64,000 bases of DNA from Sciscionella marina DSM 45152 (GTDB lineage Bacteria > Actinomycetota > Actinomycetes > Mycobacteriales > Pseudonocardiaceae), in assembly GCF_000379465.1 (NCBI RefSeq), contig NZ_KB905380.1, forward strand, positions 868,001-932,000, given 5' to 3'. Within the stretch, counting starts at the first letter, position 1, and the number at the start of each line of letters is the position of its first letter. The position numbers and the translations under genes were made by a program. Shown in pieces: positions 56,551-64,000 of this stretch. Below the pieces are notes generated by a model. That model ran no database searches. It was not told the origin of the DNA and saw only the letters and a program-made list of their open reading frames with translations.

Positions 56551-57303
56551 GAGCAAGGGGAAATAACCGCTCACCGGGAGTGGCGAGGAGCGGACGTCGA
56601 AGGTCTGCATCCGCAGGGTCAGCTCGCCCACCTCCGGATGCACGAATGTCTTGACCTCGGCGTTCTTACCGCGGGCCGCGTTGCGCTCCCACAGCTCGAC
56701 GAATCGCGGGCTGGTCGCGCGCACGTGCCGCACGAGCTCGGCCACCCGCGGATCGTCCGGTGCCGCACCGGCGGCCGCGCGGAACCCGGCCACGGTGTTC
56801 ACCGCGGCGGCGCGCCAGTCGCGGTAGAACGCGGGTGCCGCGTCGTCCAGGAACACGTGAGCAGCAGGTTGTCCGAGTACCTGAACGGCAGCCACAGCGC
56901 GGCGCCGAGCCGGTTGCGGGGCCAGCACATCGTAGGTCCTGCCGAGCAGCAGCGTGGGACTGTCCGGCGCCGCGGTACGCAGTGCCGGGGTGAATCCGGC
57001 GATCCGGAACAGGTGCTGGTGCGCGTCCTCGTCCAGCCGCAGCGCATCGGCGATCGCGATCAGCACCTGCGTCGAGGGAGGCCGTTCGCGGCCCTGTTCG
57101 AGCCGGATGTCGTAGTCCATGCACAGCCCGGACAGCGTGGCGACCTCCGCACGGCGCAGCCTGGCCACCCGCCGCCTGCGCGTGTCCGGCAGCCCCACCT
57201 GCTCCGGGGTGACCTGGTCGCGGCGGGCCCGTAGGAACTCACCGAGCGCCCTCTCCTCCGTCCCCCGAGTCCAGGGGCGCGCACCGGCCCGGGGGTGTGG
57301 CAC
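56551..57303 (-). pseudogene. Degenerate XRE/MmyB-type transcriptional regulator
   Basis: The 840-bp stretch between echA19 and the next SDR contains a minus-strand regulator of the MmyB family: LGEFLRARRDQVTPEQVGLP, LRRAEVATLSGLCMDYDIRL, EQGRERPPSTQVLIAIADAL and later AVNTVAGFRAAAG. The family motif NRLGAALWLPFRYSDNLLLT occurs in another frame between two single-base changes: an extra C in a four-base run (56918-56921) and a missing base near 56855. The last 20-25 residues are lost where the frame runs into the antisense of echA19. Sequencing error cannot explain the truncation. Confidence 0.75.
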
Positions 57304-57388
57304 ACCCAGGATGACCGCGGCCTGCCCGGGATTGCGAATTCTCGGCACCGTTGTCGGCGACACCGGCAACGCCTCCGAGGAGAGCCAC

Positions 57389-58111
57389 ATGCCCAGAACC
57401 GTCATCGTCACCGGCGCGAGCAGCGGCATCGGTGCCGCGACCGCGCGCCATCTCGCCACCGAGGGCTGGCAGGTCGTCGCCGCGGCCCGCCGGTCCGACC
57501 GGCTCGCCGGACTGGTCGCGGACATCCGTTCCCGCGGCGGTTCGGCCACCGCGGCGACCGTGGATGTCAGCGAACACCGCGCGGTCACCGAGCTCGTCGA
57601 GACCACGGTCGCCGAACACGGCCGGGTCGACGCCTTCGTGGCCAATGCCGGGGTGATGCCGCTTTCCCGGCTGGACGCGGGTCTCGTGGCCGAATGGGAC
57701 CGGATGATCGACGTCAACATCCTTGGCCTGCTGCACGGCATCGACGCGGTACTGCCGCACTTCCACCGGCAAGGCTCCGGGCACCTGGTCACCGTGGCCT
57801 CGCTCGGCGCGCATCAGGTCAGCCCGACGGCCGCGGTGTACTGCGGCACCAAGTTCGCCGAGCGCGCGATCACCGAGGGGCTGCGCCTGGAAAGCGATCC
57901 GGGTATCCGGGTCACCACGATCTCACCGGGGGTCGTCACGTCCGAGCTCGCGGACTCGATCAGCGATCCGGGCGCGGCCGAGTTCATGCGGACCTACCGC
58001 GAGCACGCCATCGCACCGGAATCGGTCGCCGGGGCGATCGGCTACGCGCTGGCCCAGCCCGCCGAGGTCGACGTCAGCGAAATCGTCATCCGGCCGGCGC
58101 AGGGGCGCTGA
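57389..58111 (+). CDS. SDR-family oxidoreductase
   Basis: A 240-residue classical SDR: TGASSGIGAA at residues 8-17, ANAG in AFVANAGVMPLSR near 86, catalytic Ser-Tyr-Lys in VTVASLGAHQ and VYCGTKFAER. The short C-terminus (VDVSEIVIRPAQGR) is typical of YdfG-like short SDRs. ATG 57389 follows GAGGAGAG. It is probably the original neighbour and target of the degenerate MmyB-type regulator divergently upstream, a common arrangement. Its substrate is unknown and no KstR box was seen. Confidence 0.9.
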   Translation: MPRTVIVTGASSGIGAATARHLATEGWQVVAAARRSDRLAGLVADIRSRGGSATAATVDVSEHRAVTELVETTVAEHGRVDAFVANAGVMPLSRLDAGLVAEWDRMIDVNILGLLHGIDAVLPHFHRQGSGHLVTVASLGAHQVSPTAAVYCGTKFAERAITEGLRLESDPGIRVTTISPGVVTSELADSISDPGAAEFMRTYREHAIAPESVAGAIGYALAQPAEVDVSEIVIRPAQGR

Positions 58112-58138
58112 CCACCACTGCCGGAAAGGACAGCAAGC

Positions 58139-58894
58139 ATGCCACCCACCGCTTTCGAATCCCTTGATCTCACCGGCAAAGTCGCGGTCGTCACCGGTGC
58201 GGCCCGCGGGATCGGGCACGCCTGCGCCCGTCTGCTCGCCGCCCGCGGCGCCAAGCTCGTCGTCACCGACCGCGCCGATTCCGTGCGGGAACAGGAAACC
58301 GCGGATGTCGCGGCACTGGTCGGCGATGTCGCCGCGGAGCACACCGCCCGGGACACGATGGCGCTCGCGGTCGAACGCTTCGGCGGACTGGACATCCTGG
58401 TCAACAACGCGGGACAGACCCTGAACAAACCCGTCACCGAGACCAGCCTCGCCGATTTCGACCGGATCATGCGGGTCAACGCGCAGGGCAACTTCGTCCA
58501 GGCCCGCGAGGCGTTCCGGGTCATGCGGGACACCGGCGGCGGTTCGATCGTGTCCGTCGCCTCGGTCTCGGCGCTGGTCGCATTCGAGACCCAGACCGCG
58601 TATGCCGCATCCAAGGGTGCGCTCGTGCAGCTGGCGCGGGTGCTCGCGATCGAGGGCGGGGCACACGGAATCCGCAGCAACGCCGTGCTTCCCGGGGTCA
58701 TCGACACCGACATCATGGACGGTGTCGTCGAGAACGGCCGGGAGATGCTCGCGAGTTTCGGCCCCGCGCATCCCCTCGGCCGTATCGGTGAGCCCCGCGA
58801 GGTCGCGGAGGCGGTGGCCTTCCTCGCCGCCCCCGCCGCGGGTTTCGTCACCGGGGCACTGCTGGCCGTGGACGGCGGCTGGACCGCGCAGTGA
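58139..58894 (+). CDS. SDR-family oxidoreductase
   Basis: A 251-residue classical SDR: TGAARGIGHA at residues 19-28, VNNAGQTLNKP near 90, VASVSALVAFETQTAYAASK with the catalytic Tyr-x-x-x-Lys, and C-terminal FVTGALLAVDGGW. ATG after GGAAAGGA, 27 bp downstream of the previous SDR and probably in the same transcript. Substrate unknown. It converges with the CoA ligase gene with stops adjoining. Confidence 0.9.
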   Translation: MPPTAFESLDLTGKVAVVTGAARGIGHACARLLAARGAKLVVTDRADSVREQETADVAALVGDVAAEHTARDTMALAVERFGGLDILVNNAGQTLNKPVTETSLADFDRIMRVNAQGNFVQAREAFRVMRDTGGGSIVSVASVSALVAFETQTAYAASKGALVQLARVLAIEGGAHGIRSNAVLPGVIDTDIMDGVVENGREMLASFGPAHPLGRIGEPREVAEAVAFLAAPAAGFVTGALLAVDGGWTAQ

Positions 58895-60442
<1,548 letters not shown>

Positions 60443-60452
60443 CCGCCCAAAG

Positions 60453-60466
60453 TAGAACGTGTTCTA
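60453..60466. promoter_or_regulatory. KstR box overlapping the end of the F420-type oxidoreductase gene
   Basis: TAGAACGTGTTCTA matches the KstR consensus at all defined positions. It is 10 bp upstream of the CoA ligase start, and the oxidoreductase stop codon (60466-60464) lies inside it. Confidence 0.82.
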
Positions 60467-61486
60467 CGTACTGGCAAGAGTGCCGAGCAGTTCGACCTCC
60501 GCGACCGAGCGCGCACCGGCGAGCACCATGTCCACTCCCGCATCGGCCCAGCGGTCCAGTTCGGCGAGCACCTGCGCCCGGCTCCCCACGATGGAGACCT
60601 CGGCGATCAGCTCATCCGGGACCGCCTCCACCGCTGCCTCGCGTTCCCCGGAGAGAAAGCGTTTGCCGATCTCCTCGACCGCGGTGCCGTATCCCATCCT
60701 GGTGAACAACTCCGCGTGGAAATTCCGCTCCTTGGCACCCATTCCGCCGATGTAGAGCGCGAAGATCGGTTTGAGCCCGGCGTACACCTGCTCCGGCTTG
60801 TCGGTGATCGAAACCGGAGCGTTGGCCGCGATGGTGAACCCGGTGCGATTGCGGCCCGAGGCGCGGAACCCGTCGGCGAGCCAGTCGTTGTACATCCCGG
60901 CCATCCGCGGTGAGTAGTAGACCGGCATCCAGCCGTCGGCGATCTCCCCGGCGAGCGTGACATTGCGCGGCCCCTCGGCGCCGAGCCAGATCGGCAACTC
61001 GGCGCGCAGCGGATGGGTGATCGGCTTGAGCGGTTTGCCGAGCCGGGAATCCGGCAGCGGCAGCGGATAGTGCGGCCCCTCCGAGGTCACCGGCCCCTCA
61101 CGGGCGAGCACCTTGCGGATGATCGAGAGGTATTCCCTGGTCCTGGCCAGTGGCCGGGCGAAGGACTGCCCGTACCAGCCCTCCACGACCTGCGGGCCGG
61201 AGACGCCGAGACCGAGCACGAACCGGCCACCGGAGAGGTGGTCCAGGGTCAGTGCGTGCATCGCGGTCGCCGCCGGGGTACGCGCGGACAGCTGTGCGAT
61301 GGCGGTGCCCAGTTGCAGCCGGGAGGTGCGCGCGCCCCACCAGGCCAGTGGCCCGAAGGCGTCCGAACCCCAGGATTCGGCGGTGAACACCGCGTCGAAC
61401 CCGTTCGCCTCCGCCGCGTCGACGAGCGCGCCGACGCCTTCGGGCGGAGCCGCCGACCAGTACCCGAGTTGCAATCCGAAGCGCAT
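60464..61486 (-). CDS. LLM-class F420-dependent oxidoreductase (Rv3520c-like)
   Basis: A 340-residue luciferase-like (F420) enzyme: RFGLQLGYWSAAPPEGVGAL at the N-terminus, DAVFTAESWGSDAFGPLAW, HALTLDHLSGGRFVLGLGVS and WLGAEGPRNVTLAGEIADGW, the usual barrel signatures. It is divergent from a DUF35 gene across a KstR box, the same arrangement as Rv3520c/Rv3521. F420-linked reduction or oxidation of a steroid intermediate is likely, but the reaction is unknown. ATG 61486 follows AAGGAGGG. Confidence 0.9.
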   Translation of the reverse strand: MRFGLQLGYWSAAPPEGVGALVDAAEANGFDAVFTAESWGSDAFGPLAWWGARTSRLQLGTAIAQLSARTPAATAMHALTLDHLSGGRFVLGLGVSGPQVVEGWYGQSFARPLARTREYLSIIRKVLAREGPVTSEGPHYPLPLPDSRLGKPLKPITHPLRAELPIWLGAEGPRNVTLAGEIADGWMPVYYSPRMAGMYNDWLADGFRASGRNRTGFTIAANAPVSITDKPEQVYAGLKPIFALYIGGMGAKERNFHAELFTRMGYGTAVEEIGKRFLSGEREAAVEAVPDELIAEVSIVGSRAQVLAELDRWADAGVDMVLAGARSVAEVELLGTLAST

Positions 61487-61514
61487 GCGCCCTCCTTCTC
61501 CTTGCCGCAATTAC

Positions 61515-61528
61515 TAGAACATGTTTCA
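61515..61528. promoter_or_regulatory. KstR box between the F420-type enzyme and the DUF35 gene
   Basis: TAGAACATGTTTCA fits TNNAACNNGTTNNA. It is centred in the 51-bp divergent region, 10 bp before the DUF35 start, implying control of both directions. With CACTAT at 61527-61532, the rightward transcript may have almost no leader. Confidence 0.8.
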
Positions 61529-61537
61529 CTATTCGCT

Positions 61538-62503
61538 GTGACTGCACAAGCAACGGTGCTCAGTGCACCGCTCGAGCCCGGGTTCGACTACACCCGCTCG
61601 TACGGCCCATTGCTCGGCAGATTCGCCGCCGGACTGCGCGCATGCCGGATCCTCGGTGCCCGCGGGGCCGATGGAAAGGTGCACGTGCCCGCGGTCGAAT
61701 ACGACCCAGAGACCGCGGCCGCGCTGAGCGAACTGGTCCCCGTCTCCCCCACCGGCACCGTGCGCACCTGGTCCTGGCAGTCGGCCCCGCTTTCCGGGCA
61801 GCCGCTGGAGCAGCCGTTCGCCTGGGCACTCATCCAGCTCGACGGTGCGGACACCGCGATGCTGCACGCGGTCGAGGCACCAGGTCCGGAGGCGATGCGG
61901 ACCGGGATGCGGGTGCACGCGCGCTGGGCCGCCGAACGCCGCGGCGCGATCACCGATATCGCCTGTTTCGTGCCCGGCGAGGGCCCGGACGAGCGTGGTG
62001 AGCTCCCGGAGGTTCCCGATGCGGTCGAGGAGATGCTGACCTCGCCGATCCACCTCAGCTATATGCATTCCGCCTCCCCGCAGGAAAGCACCTATCTGCG
62101 CGAGCTCGCCGAGGGCAGGGTGGTCGGCATGCGCTGCCCGGTGTGCCGGAAGGTGTACGTGCCACCGCGCGGGGCCTGTCCGGTGGACGGAGTCCCCACC
62201 GAGGAAGAGGTCGAGCTCGGGGACAACGCGACGATCACCACCTTCTGCGTGGTGAACGTGCCGTTCCCCGGCCAGCGCATCAAACCACCGTATGTGTGCG
62301 CCTACATCCTGCTGGACGGCGCCGACATCCCGTTCCTGCACATCGTGCTCGGCTGCGCGGCATCCGAGGTGCGCATGGGCATGCGGGTGCGCGCGGCGTG
62401 GAAACCACGCGAGGAATGGACGACCAACCTCGCCAATATCGATCACTTCACACCGAACGGTGAGCCGGACGCCCCGTTCGAGTCCTATGCGCACCACCTC
62501 TAG
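61538..62503 (+). CDS. DUF35 (OB-fold, zinc-ribbon) thiolase partner, Rv3521-like
   Basis: A 321-residue protein with two DUF35-type halves. The first covers about residues 20-140 (ACRILGARGADGKVHVPAVE) and the second about 180-315. The second carries a zinc ribbon CPVCRKVYVPPRGACPVDG and an OB fold (ATITTFCVVNVPFPGQRIKP). DUF35 proteins pair with thiolase-fold Ltp proteins to bind the CoA substrate in aldol cleavage. It is followed by ltp4 and ltp3, as in Rv3521-Rv3523. GTG start with no clear Shine-Dalgarno. Confidence 0.9.
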   Translation: MTAQATVLSAPLEPGFDYTRSYGPLLGRFAAGLRACRILGARGADGKVHVPAVEYDPETAAALSELVPVSPTGTVRTWSWQSAPLSGQPLEQPFAWALIQLDGADTAMLHAVEAPGPEAMRTGMRVHARWAAERRGAITDIACFVPGEGPDERGELPEVPDAVEEMLTSPIHLSYMHSASPQESTYLRELAEGRVVGMRCPVCRKVYVPPRGACPVDGVPTEEEVELGDNATITTFCVVNVPFPGQRIKPPYVCAYILLDGADIPFLHIVLGCAASEVRMGMRVRAAWKPREEWTTNLANIDHFTPNGEPDAPFESYAHHL

Positions 62504-62514
62504 GAGCACCGAAC

Positions 62515-62598
62515 ATGACCTCGCGAAGGCGACGATCGAGCGAGCATCGCAGCGAGGCCTGCGAGCGAGGAGCACAGCGAGTGAGGAGCCGAGCATGA
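62515..62598 (+). repeat. MIRU-like coding insert before ltp4
   Basis: A 27-codon frame begins ATGACC, the same as the ltp4 start (ATGACC), and ends in a TGA overlapping the ltp4 ATG. GGAGC precedes both starts, so the ribosome-binding site is duplicated too. The core starting GAGCATCGCAGCGAG occupies 62542-62572. The DUF35 gene ends 11 bp upstream. Confidence 0.8.
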
Positions 62599-63650
62599 CC
62601 GACGTCGCCGTAGTCGGGTACGCGAGTTCACCGAGCGTGCGCGAGACCCAGGGCACCACGAACGGGGTGGAGATGCTCGTCCCCCTGTTCTCCGAGGTGT
62701 TCGCCGAGACCGGGCTGCGCAAGTCCGAGGTCGGGTTCTGGTGCTCGGGTTCCTCGGACTATCTCGCGGGCCGGGCGTTCTCCTTCATCGCCGCCGTGGA
62801 CGCGATCGGCGCGGTACCGCCCATCAACGAGTCGCATGTGGAGATGGACGCCGCCTGGGCCGCGTTCGAGGCCATGGTCGCGATCCGCACCGGCGAGGTG
62901 GACACCGCCGTGGTGTACGGATTCGGCAAGTCCAGCGCCGGTGAACTACGCAAGATCCTCGCCCTGCAACTGGATCCGTACACCCTCGCTCCCCTGTGGC
63001 CGGATTCGGTGAGCGTGGCCGCGCTGCAAGCGCGCGCCGGGATCGACGCGGGCGCCTGGACCGAGCAGCAGATGGCCGAGGTGGTCGCGGCGAGCAGGCG
63101 CAAGGCCCGCGCCAACCCGAGGTCACAGCTGTCCGGGGAGTACACCGCGGAGGAGCTGCTCGCCCAGCCGAGATTCGCCGATCCGCTGCGCCGCCACGAC
63201 TGTGCGCCGGTCACCGACGGCGCCGCGGTGCTCGTGCTCGCCGGGGCCGAGCGCGCCGAGGATCTGTGCGAGCGGCCCGCGTGGATCGGCGGGATGAGCC
63301 ACCGGGTGGAGACCCCGCACCTCGGTGAGCGCGACCTGAGCACCTCGGTCTCCACCAAGGCCGCGGCTGCGGACCTCGACATCGGCGGGGTGCGGCTCGC
63401 GGAACTGCACGCCCCGTTCTCCCATCAGGAAATCCTGCTGCGCCAGGCGATCGGGCTGGACGAGGCGGTCGAGGTGAACCCCTCCGGTGGCCCACTGGCG
63501 GGCAATCCGATGTTCGCGGCCGGTCTTTCCCGGATCGGCGAGGCGGCAAGCCGGATCCACGACGGCAGCGCGGACGCCGCACTGGCACACGCCACGAGCG
63601 GACCCGCGCTGCAACAGAATCTGCTGTGCGTACTGCGAGGTGAGCGCTGA
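62595..63650 (+). CDS. ltp4: Thiolase-fold lipid-transfer-type protein, probable steroid aldolase subunit (Ltp4-like)
   Basis: A 351-residue thiolase-like protein: VAVVGYASSPSVRETQGTTN, FWCSGSSDYLAGRAFSFIAA (a cysteine in the GSSDY context), HVEMDAAWAAFEAMVAIRTG and C-terminal VNPSGGPLAGNPMFAAGLSR. The length fits Ltp4 (Rv3522). In rhodococci Ltp3 and Ltp4 are needed for cleavage of C24-branched sterol side chains. The start overlaps the insert stop; the stop shares TGATG with ltp3. Confidence 0.87.
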   Translation: MTDVAVVGYASSPSVRETQGTTNGVEMLVPLFSEVFAETGLRKSEVGFWCSGSSDYLAGRAFSFIAAVDAIGAVPPINESHVEMDAAWAAFEAMVAIRTGEVDTAVVYGFGKSSAGELRKILALQLDPYTLAPLWPDSVSVAALQARAGIDAGAWTEQQMAEVVAASRRKARANPRSQLSGEYTAEELLAQPRFADPLRRHDCAPVTDGAAVLVLAGAERAEDLCERPAWIGGMSHRVETPHLGERDLSTSVSTKAAAADLDIGGVRLAELHAPFSHQEILLRQAIGLDEAVEVNPSGGPLAGNPMFAAGLSRIGEAASRIHDGSADAALAHATSGPALQQNLLCVLRGER

Positions 63651-64000
63651 TGGGCGAACAGGCGGCCGCGGTCATCGGGACCGGTCAGACCAGGCACACC
63701 ACCAAGCGTCACGACGTTTCGATCGCCGGGCTCTGCCGCGAGGCGGTGGACCGGGCGCTCGCCGATGCGAACATGGACATCGCGGATATCGACGCGGTGG
63801 TGCTCGGCAAGGCACCGGACCTGTTCGAGGGCGTGATGATGCCCGAGCTCGCGCTCTCCGACGCGATCGGTGCGACCGGAAAACCGATGATGCGCGTGCA
63901 CACCGCCGGTTCGGTCGGCGGATCCACGGCGAACGTCGCGGCGAACCTGGTGCGCTCGGGCACCCACCGCCGAGTGCTCGCGATCGCGTTCGAGAAGCAG
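63650..64000 (+). CDS. ltp3: Thiolase-fold steroid aldolase subunit, 5' part (Ltp3-like)
   Basis: The first 117 residues are present and the frame runs off the window. They show VIGTGQTRHTTKRHDVSIAG, DAVVLGKAPDLFEGVMMPEL and HTAGSVGGSTANVAANLVRS, where the usual thiolase cysteine position is Ser (A-G-S-V-G-G-S), as expected for an Ltp-type aldolase rather than a true thiolase. TGATG coupling to ltp4. In M. tuberculosis ltp4 and ltp3 are adjacent in this order (Rv3522, Rv3523). Confidence 0.87.
   Translation, partial: MGEQAAAVIGTGQTRHTTKRHDVSIAGLCREAVDRALADANMDIADIDAVVLGKAPDLFEGVMMPELALSDAIGATGKPMMRVHTAGSVGGSTANVAANLVRSGTHRRVLAIAFEKQ

Noticed and set aside
55699-57792. 697-codon minus-strand frame covering echA19 and the SDR
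   Set aside because: Only the central part matches a protein family (MmyB regulator); the flanks are antisense to clear genes.

Overview
The window is high-GC (about 70%), very gene-dense actinobacterial chromosome. GTG and TTG starts are common, as are 1-8 bp start/stop overlaps and leaderless-looking promoters. A complete KstR-controlled mce4/sterol side-chain locus with the Mycobacterium tuberculosis gene order, mycothiol-era actinobacterial housekeeping genes (gatCAB, ligA) and many ECF/TetR/XRE regulators point to the Mycobacteriales/Pseudonocardiales; a Pseudonocardiaceae-like member is my inference, not a demonstrated assignment.

Layout. 1-13.8 kb: end of an ECF sigma factor, gatCAB with a small membrane-protein gene inserted between gatA and gatB, an ACT protein, a two-component system, an acyltransferase, two tandem GNAT genes overlapping ligA, and a FUSC transporter. 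13.8-20.5 kb: a self-contained XRE-cupin/amino-acid permease/PLP enzyme unit with visible operators, a MetE-like protein and an ECF41 sigma factor next to its AhpD-type partner. 20.5-28.3 kb: scattered accessory enzymes (acyl-CoA ligase, erythromycin-esterase-type secreted protein with a TetR gene across a 36-bp palindrome, short-chain dehydrogenases, LysR). 28.6-32.2 kb: a pcaIJF-pcaR beta-ketoadipate module. 33-47.2 kb: a leftward operon adh-hsd4A-aldh-SDR-yrbE4AB-mce4ABCDEF-mas-mas, i.e. sterol import plus steroid redox enzymes. 47.4-64 kb: fadE26-fadE27-fadD17, fadD19/echA19, an F420-type oxidoreductase, a DUF35 protein, ltp4 and ltp3 (cut by the window end).

Five sequences matching the KstR operator (TNNAACNNGTTNNA; one has a single outer mismatch) lie upstream of adh, fadE26, fadD19/echA19, a second CoA ligase and the F420-enzyme/DUF35 pair. 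Together the genes describe uptake of a sterol by Mce4, oxidation and CoA activation of its side chain, beta-oxidation, and (ltp3/ltp4) cleavage of C24-branched chains. The pca genes would handle aromatic-derived beta-ketoadipate separately.

The least ordinary feature is a set of short coding inserts (81-159 bp) at start codons of coupled genes. Each begins with a copy of the downstream start region and ends with a TGA overlapping the real start codon, as described for mycobacterial MIRUs. Three share a roughly 32-bp core, once in reversed orientation. No tRNA, rRNA, CRISPR, IS element or phage gene was recognised.
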